The position numbers and the translations under genes are program-made. This document shows positions 1-9,127 of a DNA stretch of 64,000 nucleotides, piece after piece. This DNA comes from Thalassospira profundimaris (GTDB lineage Bacteria; Pseudomonadota; Alphaproteobacteria; Rhodospirillales; Thalassospiraceae). Every line of letters starts with the position of its first letter. Within the stretch, counting starts at the first letter, position 1. Under the pieces are notes generated by a model. The model did not search any database, had not been told where the DNA came from, and saw nothing but the letters and a program-made list of their open reading frames with translations. The stretch lies in contig NZ_JPWH01000005.1 of assembly GCF_003326755.1 (NCBI RefSeq), forward strand, positions 186,001 to 250,000. The letters are read 5' to 3'.

Positions 1-1233
1 ATCCATCAGGTAATAATCCGCATCCGCGGCACGGGTGGTTTCTGCCGTGCGCCGACCGGCCGAAACCAGAATGCCCCAATTTTCATTTAACGGCGTACTG
101 GCGGAGCCACCATAGCTGAGTTTTTCAAATTTTGGCGGTTTGGCATCGGCATCGGGCGCATCACTGGACCGAATGTGATAATCCGTCCAATTAGAACCAC
201 CGCGGCCGATATTGGCGCTAAAGGTTGGTTCATCCGACGGATTTTTGACCTTGTAATTAACAATCCCGCCCTGAAATCCGCCATATTTGGCCGAAACGTT
301 GCTATCGGTAATTTCAGCTTGTTCCAGAATACTGGCATCAACATAAACCGATTGCGGATGGGCACCATAAATCGAATCCGCATTGATCAGGTTGTCATCA
401 TCATCAGGCATGTTGTTTAAATTATTGCCCTGATTTTCAACCCCGGCATAGGTGTTGATGCTAACCCCATCGAGCATGATGTTGTTCTGATCAATTTTTC
501 CGCCCGAAATACTGATCCCGGCAGGACGCAAATCCTGTTCGGCGACGGCGGTTGCCCCGCGTTCTTCCAGGCGGTTCTGGTAATTCGGGTTGTCAAAACC
601 GGCCTGGAACTGAACATTCGGATTGGCGCGAAAAATTTTGCCAGGGTCATTATCCCCCTGAACCCGCGCGTGAATTTGCTCTTCACTCAGCACCGTCAGG
701 CCACTATCGGCCCCGGCCCCCAATGTGATGGTGGGCACACGATTGGCCGTTACCGTTACCGGCGTGGTGACAATGCTGCCATCCTGCCCCACCGTGCTTT
801 GTTGTTGGGGCAGAACAATTACGGTATCACCCGAAAGTAAAAATGATACATCCGTCCCCGCCAGCATTTGCCGCAAGGCATCGGACAATGTGAATGATCC
901 ACGTACCGCCTTGCCGCTGACCGCAATGTTTGTGCCACTTTGCACCGAATAGGGCACGCCGGACTGCCGTGACAGCAGCTCCAATGCCTGCATCAGGGGC
1001 TGTGCCGCAATATCAAACGCATAAACCGGCTGTGATGCAGAGGAACCCTGCGCGCTATTGCCCGGTTTTTCCGCCATATTCTGGGCAAAGGCGACACCAA
1101 CCGGGGCCGTGGCCGCTGCGGCACATAACAGCGCCGAGGTTGCGACCGCACGACATAACAGAGCCCGGACACTTTCGCGAGTTTGCAACTCTGCTCGCGA
1201 TTGCAGCGATTTTGGCGATTTTAAAACAGTCAT
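1..1233 (-). CDS. TonB-dependent siderophore receptor with STN domain (partial)
   Basis: Outer-membrane receptor for TonB-driven uptake of an iron complex. Reading frame is open from an ATG at 1233 to the left edge, about 411 codons without a stop, so the C-terminal barrel is missing. The N-terminus has a basic stretch and an alanine-rich hydrophobic segment ending AFAQ (signal peptide). A secretin/TonB short N-terminal (STN) domain follows (YAFDIAAQPLMQALELLSRQ onward, roughly residues 65-140), then a plug domain with the start of the barrel. STN-bearing receptors signal through FecR to a FecI sigma factor, and those two genes lie directly upstream on the same strand, so this is probably the regulated target. 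No strong Shine-Dalgarno is visible before the chosen ATG. The substrate cannot be told. Confidence 0.9.
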   Translation of the reverse strand, partial: MTVLKSPKSLQSRAELQTRESVRALLCRAVATSALLCAAAATAPVGVAFAQNMAEKPGNSAQGSSASQPVYAFDIAAQPLMQALELLSRQSGVPYSVQSGTNIAVSGKAVRGSFTLSDALRQMLAGTDVSFLLSGDTVIVLPQQQSTVGQDGSIVTTPVTVTANRVPTITLGAGADSGLTVLSEEQIHARVQGDNDPGKIFRANPNVQFQAGFDNPNYQNRLEERGATAVAEQDLRPAGISISGGKIDQNNIMLDGVSINTYAGVENQGNNLNNMPDDDDNLINADSIYGAHPQSVYVDASILEQAEITDSNVSAKYGGFQGGIVNYKVKNPSDEPTFSANIGRGGSNWTDYHIRSSDAPDADAKPPKFEKLSYGGSASTPLNENWGILVSAGRRTAETTRAADADYYLMD

Positions 1234-1387
1234 TCTGTACGGCCCAATTGCGTTATTGCGTATCACTCGCATTTAAGGACGCAACAGAGCCATCAAACCG
1301 GACATATTTTTTTCACATTTTTATAAAAGCCAGGGAAATTCGCCCCAAAATGCGGCCGGGCAGCCCGGTCAGCCGTCGCCTAGGCCA

Positions 1388-2461
1388 TCAGGAACGATAA
1401 AGAACCAGTTGCCCAAAGGGTAAATCAAGCAGGGAAAGACCCGCTGTTTTGGCAATCAGTGCCAGGGTCGCATCGGCATTGGCAACATTGAACCTGCCGC
1501 GAATTTCCATATTGGCAATGCGCGGGTCCAGCCAAATCGACCTTCCTGCCTGGCGTTCCACGGCGGCAATCACATCACGCAACCGGGCCGGGGAAAATAC
1601 ACGCCAGCCCTGCAAAACCTGATCAAGGTTTGATCCATCAATCTCGCGACGGCGCAGGGTACCATTATCGGAAATGCTGACCCCTTCCCCCGGATGAAGC
1701 AGCACCTCCTGCCCCTGGCCTTGCTGGCGTTGCGCAACACGCACCAGTCCCTCTGCAACCGCAACTTCGCTTGCATCGTCGTCATGGATCACCACAAACC
1801 GTGTGCCGACCACGGTAACAAGGCTTTGCCGCGTGCTCACAACCATTGGCCGGGCAACGTCGTGGGCCGCATCAATAATTACCGCCCCGGCATCCAGGGT
1901 GATTGCCCGCTCCGCCGCCGAAAAATGCCAGGATAACCGTGCCCCGCGCGACAGAGAAACCACACTGCCATCGGGTAAGGTACGGGTAATCGCGGCTTCC
2001 ACCCCGGCAGCAATTTCAACCGGTGCCCCGGCCCGTTCCACCGGCAAAACCGCAAAAATCGCAATCATTGCAAGGCAGACCACCAGCCCCGCCCCAATCA
2101 GGGGCGCAACAAATGACCGCGCATGGCGGCCACGCGCCAAACCCGGCTTCAGGCGAAACAGGCCAAGGCGGGCTTTATTGTCGGGATGCGCAACATCCGT
2201 TTCGGGCACGTCATGTTCAAGTTTTCGCAAAACATCGTTAAAGGCAGCATCGCCCAAAAATGCTTGTACCTTTTGTGCAGCAAGCGCATGCGCCGGGCTT
2301 TGCGCGCACCAGGTGCAAAAGGCGTCATGATTGTGATGACCAGGCACATCAACACCCTCACGCGATAGCCACGCCATCGCCTGATCCAGCAGGAAATCCG
2401 CCTCATCAGCGGGGGCCGGGGCTTTGTTGCTGTCCGATATGTTACGCCCGGTATCAGTCAT
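1388..2461 (-). CDS. FecR-family anti-sigma / sigma regulator
   Basis: Inner-membrane protein that passes the receptor signal to the adjacent ECF sigma factor. The 357-residue protein has an N-terminal cytoplasmic DUF4880-type region (about 20-75), one membrane segment (GLVVCLAMIAIFAVLP, near 125-145), a periplasmic FecR domain (about 150-245, with RTLPDGSVVSLSRGARL) and a C-terminal region resembling an STN-like fold (GRFNVANADATLALIAKTAG). Its start overlaps the end of the sigma gene by 8 bases, showing translational coupling. The order sigma, FecR, receptor is the standard Fec layout. Length and domain order are normal. Confidence 0.92.
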   Translation of the reverse strand: MTDTGRNISDSNKAPAPADEADFLLDQAMAWLSREGVDVPGHHNHDAFCTWCAQSPAHALAAQKVQAFLGDAAFNDVLRKLEHDVPETDVAHPDNKARLGLFRLKPGLARGRHARSFVAPLIGAGLVVCLAMIAIFAVLPVERAGAPVEIAAGVEAAITRTLPDGSVVSLSRGARLSWHFSAAERAITLDAGAVIIDAAHDVARPMVVSTRQSLVTVVGTRFVVIHDDDASEVAVAEGLVRVAQRQQGQGQEVLLHPGEGVSISDNGTLRRREIDGSNLDQVLQGWRVFSPARLRDVIAAVERQAGRSIWLDPRIANMEIRGRFNVANADATLALIAKTAGLSLLDLPFGQLVLYRS

Positions 2462-2984
2462 AGTCTTTCATCAGATCCCGGCAGGCCATCATGGCGCGAT
2501 ATAAGTGTTTTTCGATTGCCGCCTTGGACAAGCCGGTGCGCGCGGCGATTTGGTCATGTGTGTTACCATGCAATTTTCGCAATATAAAGACCTCGCGCGA
2601 CCGCGCGGGAAGCGATTTCACCGCCTGCTCAAAGGCCTGCAACCGTTGGCGCTGATAAATCACGTGTTCGACAGAGGGGCTATGCTCGCGCACCCATTCA
2701 ACCGGGTCCTGCCCGGCATGAAGGTCAAGTTCGGCATCGCCTGTGCGGCGGCGGCGTTGATGATCACGTACCAGATTAATCACAATCGTGCGCAAAAACG
2801 CCGGGGGATCGGCAATCGACTGGTCACGCACCGTGGCAACGCGCACAAAGGCCTCCTGGACAATATCCTTTGCCTCTTCGCTATTGCCCAGCTTGCGCCC
2901 GGCCAGACGCAGCAAGGCATCGTGTTCTTTTTCAAAAACGCGCCGCAAATTCGCCGATATGTGCCCGGAAACGGAAAGTGACAT
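2454..2984 (-). CDS. ECF sigma factor, FecI family
   Basis: Extracytoplasmic-function RNA polymerase sigma factor that probably transcribes the downstream TonB receptor gene. Region 2 is seen as GNSEEAKDIVQEAFVRV and region 4 as a helix-turn-helix (HDQIAARTGLSKAAIEKHLYRAM). The frame is open up to a possible start at 3050, but the family match begins shortly after the ATG at 2984 (MSLSVSG), so the shorter 176-residue form is preferred. Neither start has a convincing Shine-Dalgarno. It overlaps the FecR gene by 8 bases. Confidence 0.9.
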   Translation of the reverse strand: MSLSVSGHISANLRRVFEKEHDALLRLAGRKLGNSEEAKDIVQEAFVRVATVRDQSIADPPAFLRTIVINLVRDHQRRRRTGDAELDLHAGQDPVEWVREHSPSVEHVIYQRQRLQAFEQAVKSLPARSREVFILRKLHGNTHDQIAARTGLSKAAIEKHLYRAMMACRDLMKDYD

Positions 2985-3242
2985 TCTGCCAGAATATTTA
3001 TAAGTGGTTGGAATCAAAATATGATCAACAAGATCACGCCCAACCGACATACACGAGCCCGCACAAATTGCAAATAGTTATTAATAACTTTTACGCACCA
3101 GGCCATCAATCCTGGCGCAAAATAGCGCGCTTGTTCCCCCAGCACACTGGAGAGCATACAAAAAACGATGCAGAAAAATAAAAAGGCGCAATGCGGTCTC
3201 TATTCATGCCGCTATTGGTGCCCCAATCGGGGCAAGATCACA

Positions 3243-5036
3243 TCAGCCCCGGCCAACATACCGGCCAAGATCCACCACGTCACACAAGTCGGGGCGAAGA
3301 TAGGTCTCGCCATACTGGCGATACGCACCGCTGTTTAAAAACAGGTCAAACAGGTCACTGTCAATTTTGCCCTCATCGCGCATCTTTCCCAGAATCGCGA
3401 TACATTCCGACAGCTTTTTGGGTTTCTTATAGGGGCGATCAATCGCGGTCAGGGCCTCGAAAATATCGGCAATCACCATGATTTTTTCCAGCGTACCCAT
3501 CGCTGTCCCCAACAAACCACGCGGATAACCCGACCCATCCAGCTTTTCGTGATGATTCCCGGCAATGGCCGGAACATTGCGCAAACCGGAGGGAAACGGC
3601 AATTGTTCGAGCATATTCTGGGTTAAAACCACATGGTCGTTAATAATGGTACGTTCTTCGGGTGTCAGGGTCCCACGCGGCACCGACAGATTATAAACTT
3701 CGCCATTATTGAGCTGATCATAAACATGGTCCTGCCGGTCCGACAGCAGTGTTTCCGGACCCGGCTGCGATAAAATGGCCGCTTCGTCATCATCAATCCG
3801 GTTACTTTCAGCCCAGGAAAGGCCAATTGTGCGGTCAAAATTGCGCTGCCAGATTTGCCCCGCAATATCATGAATGCGGGCAATGGTCGCAAGATCCTGA
3901 TTTTCGCTGCCAATATTGCTTTGGGCAACCAGATCAAACTGTTCGCGCAATTCGTTGCGCCGGGCTTCAAAATCCGCCTTGCAAATTGCCTCGTCTTCCC
4001 CGGCAAGCTGGCGACGCAACATGTCTATTTCCGCATCGCGCAGCAAAACCTCGAACCGGGTGCGGATTTCGTGAATGCGGTTGTGGATGGTTTCCAGTTT
4101 GGTGGCCTTTTCCACCACATGTTCGGGCGTGACAATTTTGCCTATGTCATGCAACCACGCCGCCAGTTCCAGTTCATACCATTCCTGGTCCGACAGGCTA
4201 AAGGTCGCAAACGGGCCGTTTTGCTGGTCCACCGCCGCCTGGGCCAGCATTTTTGCCAGCACTGGCACCCTTTCGCAATGCGCGCCAGTATGGGGCGATT
4301 TGGCATCAATTCCCTGGGCAAGAATGCGCACAAAACTGTCGATCAGATCGCGCTGGGACTGCATCAAACGCCGGTTTTCCAGCGCCACGGCCGACTGGCT
4401 GGTCAAGGCGGTGATCAGGGGTTCGATCTGCGGATCAAACGGAATAACCCCACCGTCAATTTGGCGGGCATTGATCAGTTGCAACACACCCAGCACGCGC
4501 CCCCGCGCGCTTTTGAGAGGTACCGCCAAAAAGGATTGCGAGCGATAGCCGGTTGCCGCATCAAAACGGCGCGTTCCCGAAAAATCAAATCCATCGGCGG
4601 CATAGGCATCAATGATATTGATCGTTTCGCCGGTCAGGGCCACATAGCTGGCAACATTTTGATGATTTGGGCTGCCATCGGCCAGATAGAGCGGCACCGG
4701 CGGAAGCGGATATTGCTGCGGGTCGCCCGCATCGACATAACGCCCCAGTGTATCGTTTGCCATAATGCGAAACTGAAGTTCGCGTTCTTCTTCATCAAGC
4801 AGATACAGCGTCCCGCCATCGGCATTGGTCAAATCACGCGCCGCCTGAAGAATGCGCTGATTGAGGGCATTGGCGTCCTGTTCGGCTGAGAGGGCAATGC
4901 CCAGATCGACCAGTTTGGCCAGATGGCCCGCCTCGATGCTTTGTGCCGACCGGACTGTGCTGTCCTGATCGCGAAGTGTGTGTTCAGCCAGCTTCATCCA
5001 AGACCCGTTCCTGTACCGAAGGGGTATATGCGTCAT
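3243..5036 (-). CDS. GAF and HD-GYP domain protein, probable cyclic-di-GMP phosphodiesterase
   Basis: Probable signalling enzyme hydrolysing cyclic di-GMP. With the start at 5036 (597 residues), a GAF sensor domain covers about 40-225 and ends in the usual VLGVLQLIN segment. The HD catalytic pair is in LHDIGKI (296-297) and the GYP signature is intact as HHEKLDGSGYP (495-505). About 200 residues separate the HD pair from the GYP motif, against roughly 60 in a typical HD-GYP domain, so some 135 extra residues (about 317-452, acidic and helical-looking) are inserted. The start is uncertain: in-frame GTG 5162, ATG 5036 and ATG 4997 are all possible. No membrane segment is seen. Monocistronic. 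Confidence 0.85.
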   Translation of the reverse strand: MTHIPLRYRNGSWMKLAEHTLRDQDSTVRSAQSIEAGHLAKLVDLGIALSAEQDANALNQRILQAARDLTNADGGTLYLLDEEERELQFRIMANDTLGRYVDAGDPQQYPLPPVPLYLADGSPNHQNVASYVALTGETINIIDAYAADGFDFSGTRRFDAATGYRSQSFLAVPLKSARGRVLGVLQLINARQIDGGVIPFDPQIEPLITALTSQSAVALENRRLMQSQRDLIDSFVRILAQGIDAKSPHTGAHCERVPVLAKMLAQAAVDQQNGPFATFSLSDQEWYELELAAWLHDIGKIVTPEHVVEKATKLETIHNRIHEIRTRFEVLLRDAEIDMLRRQLAGEDEAICKADFEARRNELREQFDLVAQSNIGSENQDLATIARIHDIAGQIWQRNFDRTIGLSWAESNRIDDDEAAILSQPGPETLLSDRQDHVYDQLNNGEVYNLSVPRGTLTPEERTIINDHVVLTQNMLEQLPFPSGLRNVPAIAGNHHEKLDGSGYPRGLLGTAMGTLEKIMVIADIFEALTAIDRPYKKPKKLSECIAILGKMRDEGKIDSDLFDLFLNSGAYRQYGETYLRPDLCDVVDLGRYVGRG

Positions 5037-5204
5037 CACCCTTACGGCTTTGTTCCTTTCCGTAATACAGGGTACCTCCCCTTCTTTGGTATACGCAACG
5101 ACAACCGTCACACGGGGCCGACAAAAACCATTTAAACTTTTAAGGGCCAGGCGACCGTGCACCTGACCCTTAACGCCCGATAAAACGTCCTGTTCCAGGT
5201 AAAG

Positions 5205-6068
5205 TCAGAATGCGTAAATCATGCCAACACCCAGACTGAACACGTAATCCTTATCGACAATCGGGCTATCGGTATAAGCGTCTGGCAAATATTGCACACC
5301 GGTTTGCCCCAACAGGGTCACGCTTTCTGACAACGGATAACTGGCAACAAGATCCAGATAAGGGATAAAGGCATCATCCGGTTCATAAAAGGCCCGGTTG
5401 ACCCGTACCTCGTTGCGGCGCACACCGACCATATAATCGGCCAAATCGCGACTTTGCCAGGTTACACCCCCGCTCCATTCCAAGTTAACGCTCCGAATGG
5501 CGGATGTCTGATGATAGCTGACATCCACCTGCTGACCATGATGCACACCACTGACATCAAACAGGGATGAAAGCTGAATTTCGCCCGGGCCCACCTGTGC
5601 CGCAAGGGCCAGGCCCGCCTCAAAGGCCGTGTCACGATCTTTCATTCCGGCAAGGTAAGGCCCGTCATCGGCATCAAAGGGCTTAAAGCGCACGGACCCG
5701 ATGGCCGAGACACTGAACCGGTCATTTTGCCAGGCGGTGACACGTAATTCATCAAGGCCGATATGCAAACGCGCTGCGTCATAGGCAATATAAGGCAGAA
5801 CAAAACCGTCCGTCCCGTCGTCATCACGGTAGATACTGGTGGCAACACCGCCCACCACACCAAGCTGAAAATCACCGCCCAGCCACGGGTCGGCGTCATC
5901 CGGTGCCTTCAGGACACTTTCGGTTCGTTCCACCGGCCTCGATAGGGTGCCAAGCGTTTCGGCCTGTGCCAGCGCCATCATAATGGCAAAGGTGCAAAAT
6001 CCGGCCCCCACGGCAATGGCAACAAAGGCCAGAAATCGTGATGTATATTTAAAAAACATTTTTTTCAC
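5205..6068 (-). CDS. MipA/OmpV-family outer-membrane protein
   Basis: Predicted outer-membrane beta-barrel of the MipA/OmpV family (scaffold or porin-like, variable roles). The 287 residues begin with a long signal sequence whose hydrophobic core is FLAFVAIAVGAGFCTFAIMMALAQA. Alternating aromatic/polar strands follow, with the family's YDAARLHIGLDELRVTAW and SLFDVSGVHHGQQVDVSY type segments, and the chain ends in an aromatic residue (MIYAF), the signal for barrel insertion. The gene sits 134 bases downstream of the AraC-type regulator on the same strand, so it may be its target; this is inferred only from position. Confidence 0.85.
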   Translation of the reverse strand: MKKMFFKYTSRFLAFVAIAVGAGFCTFAIMMALAQAETLGTLSRPVERTESVLKAPDDADPWLGGDFQLGVVGGVATSIYRDDDGTDGFVLPYIAYDAARLHIGLDELRVTAWQNDRFSVSAIGSVRFKPFDADDGPYLAGMKDRDTAFEAGLALAAQVGPGEIQLSSLFDVSGVHHGQQVDVSYHQTSAIRSVNLEWSGGVTWQSRDLADYMVGVRRNEVRVNRAFYEPDDAFIPYLDLVASYPLSESVTLLGQTGVQYLPDAYTDSPIVDKDYVFSLGVGMIYAF

Positions 6069-6202
6069 TCACCCCTAAGTCAGTTGGTGAGCAGATACTG
6101 CATTGGTCCGTCGCCAAAGGCGTCCGTCGCTATATCGCCGGACGTTTGGATCAAAGCCCAGACGAACGAATGGTCATTCGGACTGGTGAAAGGGCGGAAA
6201 AA

Positions 6203-7396
6203 TCATGTTTTTTGCTGGCGATAGGCGCTGGGGGTTAACCCGGTAATTTTTTTGAAAGCCAGATTGAAGGTTGATTTGGAATTGAAACCAACCTCGATCG
6301 CAATATCAAGAATGGTTCGATCAGGCGACTCAATCAGCCGCTGTGTGGCTGCCTGAATGCGATATTCATTCACATAGTCAAAAAAACTTTTGCCGATGTG
6401 ACGGTTTAACACAAACGATAGCTGATTGGGCTTTACGCCAACCGCGCTGGCCATTTTCGGCATGGTCAGCAGCGGGTCAAACATCATGTCGGTTTCCGAG
6501 GTCAGCTTTTCCAAATCCTGGCGAATACGGCGCGCATCGTCATCTTCCAGGATCAGGCGTGTCCGCTCCGGGTCACTGGCATTATCGGTTTTTTGTCCGG
6601 AAGCATCCGCCGAGGCGTCCGGTTCGCTGGCAACAAACAATGCCGGATTAACCGCCAGCAAATGCCCCAGGCGAAACAGTACGATGACAAAGCCCGCTTC
6701 GATCACAATCGAAATCCATTCGCTGTCCTGATCGAGGATGTCAATCACCACACTGATGGTGTAAATAAAGAAAATCAGCGTAATACCGCTCAGAAACTCG
6801 ACCAGCCACCGTTTGAGGCCCGGCTGTTCGCCATCCATCTGCTCGCCCAGTTTGCGCATGTAATGTAACGACATGCGCCACAGCCACACCATGTAAACAA
6901 CAAGCTGAACATACAGGGCAACGGCAAAAACAATTGTCAGAATGGACAGATTGATCACCGTCGGATCACTGAACGGATTAAGGGCAAATTCGGTCTGCCC
7001 CGCGGCCACCTGCGTCCCAAACCGGTCAAAGACCATCATCACCATTACCACCAGCACCGCGCTCATCAGCACCGGCAGCAGATAATGGCGGTATGTACGA
7101 CGCACGGGCAAACCGCATAATTCGCGAAAATACAGATAAACCGAAGGCAAATAAAAATACGGAATTATGCCAAACAGCGGAAACAGATAAAGCCGCCAGT
7201 CGGCCGATGCCAGAACATCGACCACGTTCTGACTAAAACTGAGTGCCGCCGCACAGATAAAAGCGCACAACCAGCGATTAGCACGAAAGGCACGCCGTCC
7301 TTCCCCTGCCAGCAAAACCAGCAAGGACACGGCCTGCGCCAAACCGGCAGAAGAAACAAGCAGCCAGCCAATATCTAGCGTATCAATCGATGCCAC
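6203..7396 (-). CDS. AraC-family regulator with seven-helix membrane N-terminus
   Basis: Membrane-bound transcription factor. Seven hydrophobic segments lie in the first ~230 residues (for example GWLLVSSAGLAQAVSLLVLL, PVLMSAVLVVMVMMVF, IEAGFVIVLFRLGHLL). A charged linker follows, then a C-terminal AraC/XylS DNA-binding domain of about 100 residues with the second helix-turn-helix near the end (ILDIAIEVGFNSKSTFNLAFKKITGLTPSAYRQ, quoted in part as GFNSKSTFNLAFKKITGLTP). The membrane part probably senses a signal and the AraC domain answers it. It is divergent from purB across a 354-base gap and lies upstream of the OmpV-like gene. Length 397 residues is normal for the type. Confidence 0.88.
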   Translation of the reverse strand: MASIDTLDIGWLLVSSAGLAQAVSLLVLLAGEGRRAFRANRWLCAFICAAALSFSQNVVDVLASADWRLYLFPLFGIIPYFYLPSVYLYFRELCGLPVRRTYRHYLLPVLMSAVLVVMVMMVFDRFGTQVAAGQTEFALNPFSDPTVINLSILTIVFAVALYVQLVVYMVWLWRMSLHYMRKLGEQMDGEQPGLKRWLVEFLSGITLIFFIYTISVVIDILDQDSEWISIVIEAGFVIVLFRLGHLLAVNPALFVASEPDASADASGQKTDNASDPERTRLILEDDDARRIRQDLEKLTSETDMMFDPLLTMPKMASAVGVKPNQLSFVLNRHIGKSFFDYVNEYRIQAATQRLIESPDRTILDIAIEVGFNSKSTFNLAFKKITGLTPSAYRQQKT

Positions 7397-7750
7397 GTCC
7401 GGACCTTTGCGATAGACATTTTCTTCATCCGTTCAGGGGTTCCGTTCCCTGCACGACGCAGGGCAGAACAGGTAAAATGTTTTCTGGGTAATTCAGCCAA
7501 TTGGTAACGAGTTCAGAATAAACAGAAAAGCACAAAATGACCTGTAACGGTTACAAAAGGGCCATTTTCAGGCACAGCATCATAACCGCCCGTCCCGACC
7601 GCCCGCCAAAGCCCGGTGCCACGACAAAAACGCGCCTTTGCCCTCGTCGGACTTGATAAACGTCGCGAAATCCTCTATCCGACCCACAAAGCGTGCGGAT
7701 GATGTGCCGCGAGGGCCCCGCACCAGAACCCCCTTGTCCGGAGACCCTGC
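7397..7750. other. Intergenic region between divergent araC-type gene and purB
   Basis: This 354-base stretch carries the promoters of two divergent genes. It contains a small hairpin CCCTGC/GCAGGG at 7447-7463 and a perfect 13-base palindrome, TGTAACGGTTACA, at 7543-7555, a plausible operator. purB has a GGAGA Shine-Dalgarno about 7 bases before its ATG. No gene or known RNA is recognised here. Confidence 0.4.
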
Positions 7751-9061
7751 ATGATCCCCCGTTATTCCCGCCAACAGATGACCGCCATCTGGGAACCGGC
7801 GAACAAGTTTCGCATCTGGTTTGAAATCGAGGCCCACGCTGCCGGCAAACTGGCCGAACTCGGTGTGATCCCGGCAGAATCCGCCAAGCTGGTTTGGGAA
7901 AAAGGCAACAAGCCCTACACCCAGGACCGTATTGACCGCATTGACGGCATCGAAGCCGAAGTCAAACATGACGTGATCGCCTTTTTGACCGAACTTGCCG
8001 AACAGGTGGGCGAAGAAGCCCGGTTCGTTCATCAGGGCATGACCAGTTCGGACGTTCTTGATACCTGCTTTAACGTGCAGTTGGTTCAGGCCACCGACAT
8101 CCTGCTTGAAGATATGGACAAGCTTCTGGCCGCCCTTAAAAAGCGCGCCTATGAAACCAAAGACGTACCCTGCATGGGCCGTTCGCATGGCATCCATGCC
8201 GAACCGGTAACATTTGGCCTGAAACTGGCAACCTTCTATGCCGAATTTGCCCGCAACAAAAAGCGCCTGCTAGCCGCCCGTGAAGAAATCGCCACCTGCG
8301 CCATTTCGGGTGCTGTTGGCACCTTTGCCAATATTGATCCCAGTGTGGAAGAACATGTTGCCGCCAAGCTGGGCCTGCAGGCCGAGCCGGTCTCAACCCA
8401 GGTGATCCCGCGTGACCGCCATGCAGCATACTTTGCCGCCCTTGGCGTAATTGCATCCTCGATCGAACATCTGGCAACCGAAATCCGCCATTTGCAGCGT
8501 ACCGAAGTGCGCGAAGTCGAAGAATTCTTCTCGAAGGGTCAGAAGGGTTCGTCGGCCATGCCGCACAAACGCAACCCGGTTCTGACCGAAAACCTGACCG
8601 GCCTTGCCCGTCTGGTCCGTTCGATGGCGATCCCGGCAATGGAAAACGTTGCCCTGTGGCATGAACGCGATATTTCGCACAGCTCGGTTGAACGCAATAT
8701 CGGCCCCGATGCGACCGTCACCCTTGATTTCGCCCTGATGCGCCTGACCAATGTGGTTGAAAACCTGGTCATCTATCCGGAACGGATGGACGAAATCCTT
8801 AATCAGATGGGCGGACTGGTCTTTTCGCAGCGCGTGTTGCTGACCCTGACGCAATATGGCGTGTCGCGCGAAGATTCCTATCGCATTGTTCAGCGTAACG
8901 CGATGAAGGTCTGGAACCGCGAAGGCGACCTGCTGTCGCTTTTGAAAACCGACGAAGACGTGACCGCACGCATCCCCAATGACAAGCTTGAAGCCCTGTT
9001 TGACCTCGGCTACCACACCAAGCATGTCGATACGATTTTTGCCCGCGTTTTTGCCGACTAA
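7751..9061 (+). CDS. purB: Adenylosuccinate lyase
   Basis: Cytosolic enzyme acting twice in purine synthesis: it splits SAICAR to AICAR plus fumarate and adenylosuccinate to AMP plus fumarate. The fumarase/aspartase superfamily signature is intact (GSSAMPHKRNP, about residue 262-272). Conserved TSSDVLDT and RSHGIHAEP segments are also present. The length of 436 residues is that of the short bacterial PurB form. The ATG at 7751 is preceded by GGAGA. It stands apart from the purCSQL operon 5 kb downstream and is followed by its own terminator. Confidence 0.97.
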   Translation: MIPRYSRQQMTAIWEPANKFRIWFEIEAHAAGKLAELGVIPAESAKLVWEKGNKPYTQDRIDRIDGIEAEVKHDVIAFLTELAEQVGEEARFVHQGMTSSDVLDTCFNVQLVQATDILLEDMDKLLAALKKRAYETKDVPCMGRSHGIHAEPVTFGLKLATFYAEFARNKKRLLAAREEIATCAISGAVGTFANIDPSVEEHVAAKLGLQAEPVSTQVIPRDRHAAYFAALGVIASSIEHLATEIRHLQRTEVREVEEFFSKGQKGSSAMPHKRNPVLTENLTGLARLVRSMAIPAMENVALWHERDISHSSVERNIGPDATVTLDFALMRLTNVVENLVIYPERMDEILNQMGGLVFSQRVLLTLTQYGVSREDSYRIVQRNAMKVWNREGDLLSLLKTDEDVTARIPNDKLEALFDLGYHTKHVDTIFARVFAD

Positions 9062-9084
9062 GCAATAAACCCGCGATCATCCCG

Positions 9085-9127
9085 ACACCCCGGCACGGAC
9101 ATATCTGCTGCCGGGGTGTTCTTTTTT
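9085..9127 (+). terminator. Rho-independent terminator of purB
   Basis: A perfect 11-bp stem, ACACCCCGGCA (9085-9095) with TGCCGGGGTGT (9109-9119), is followed by TCTTTTTT. It sits in the 64-base gap between convergent purB and the LysR gene, whose stop codon overlaps the T-run. Confidence 0.9.

Noticed and set aside
930..1400. Plus-strand frame at the left end
   Set aside because: It is antisense to the TonB receptor and its upstream gap; the minus-strand frame has a signal peptide, STN and plug domains.
7580..8197. Minus-strand frame opposite the purB start
   Set aside because: Antisense to an unmistakable purB; composition (Phe/Gly/His-rich) is typical of shadow frames.
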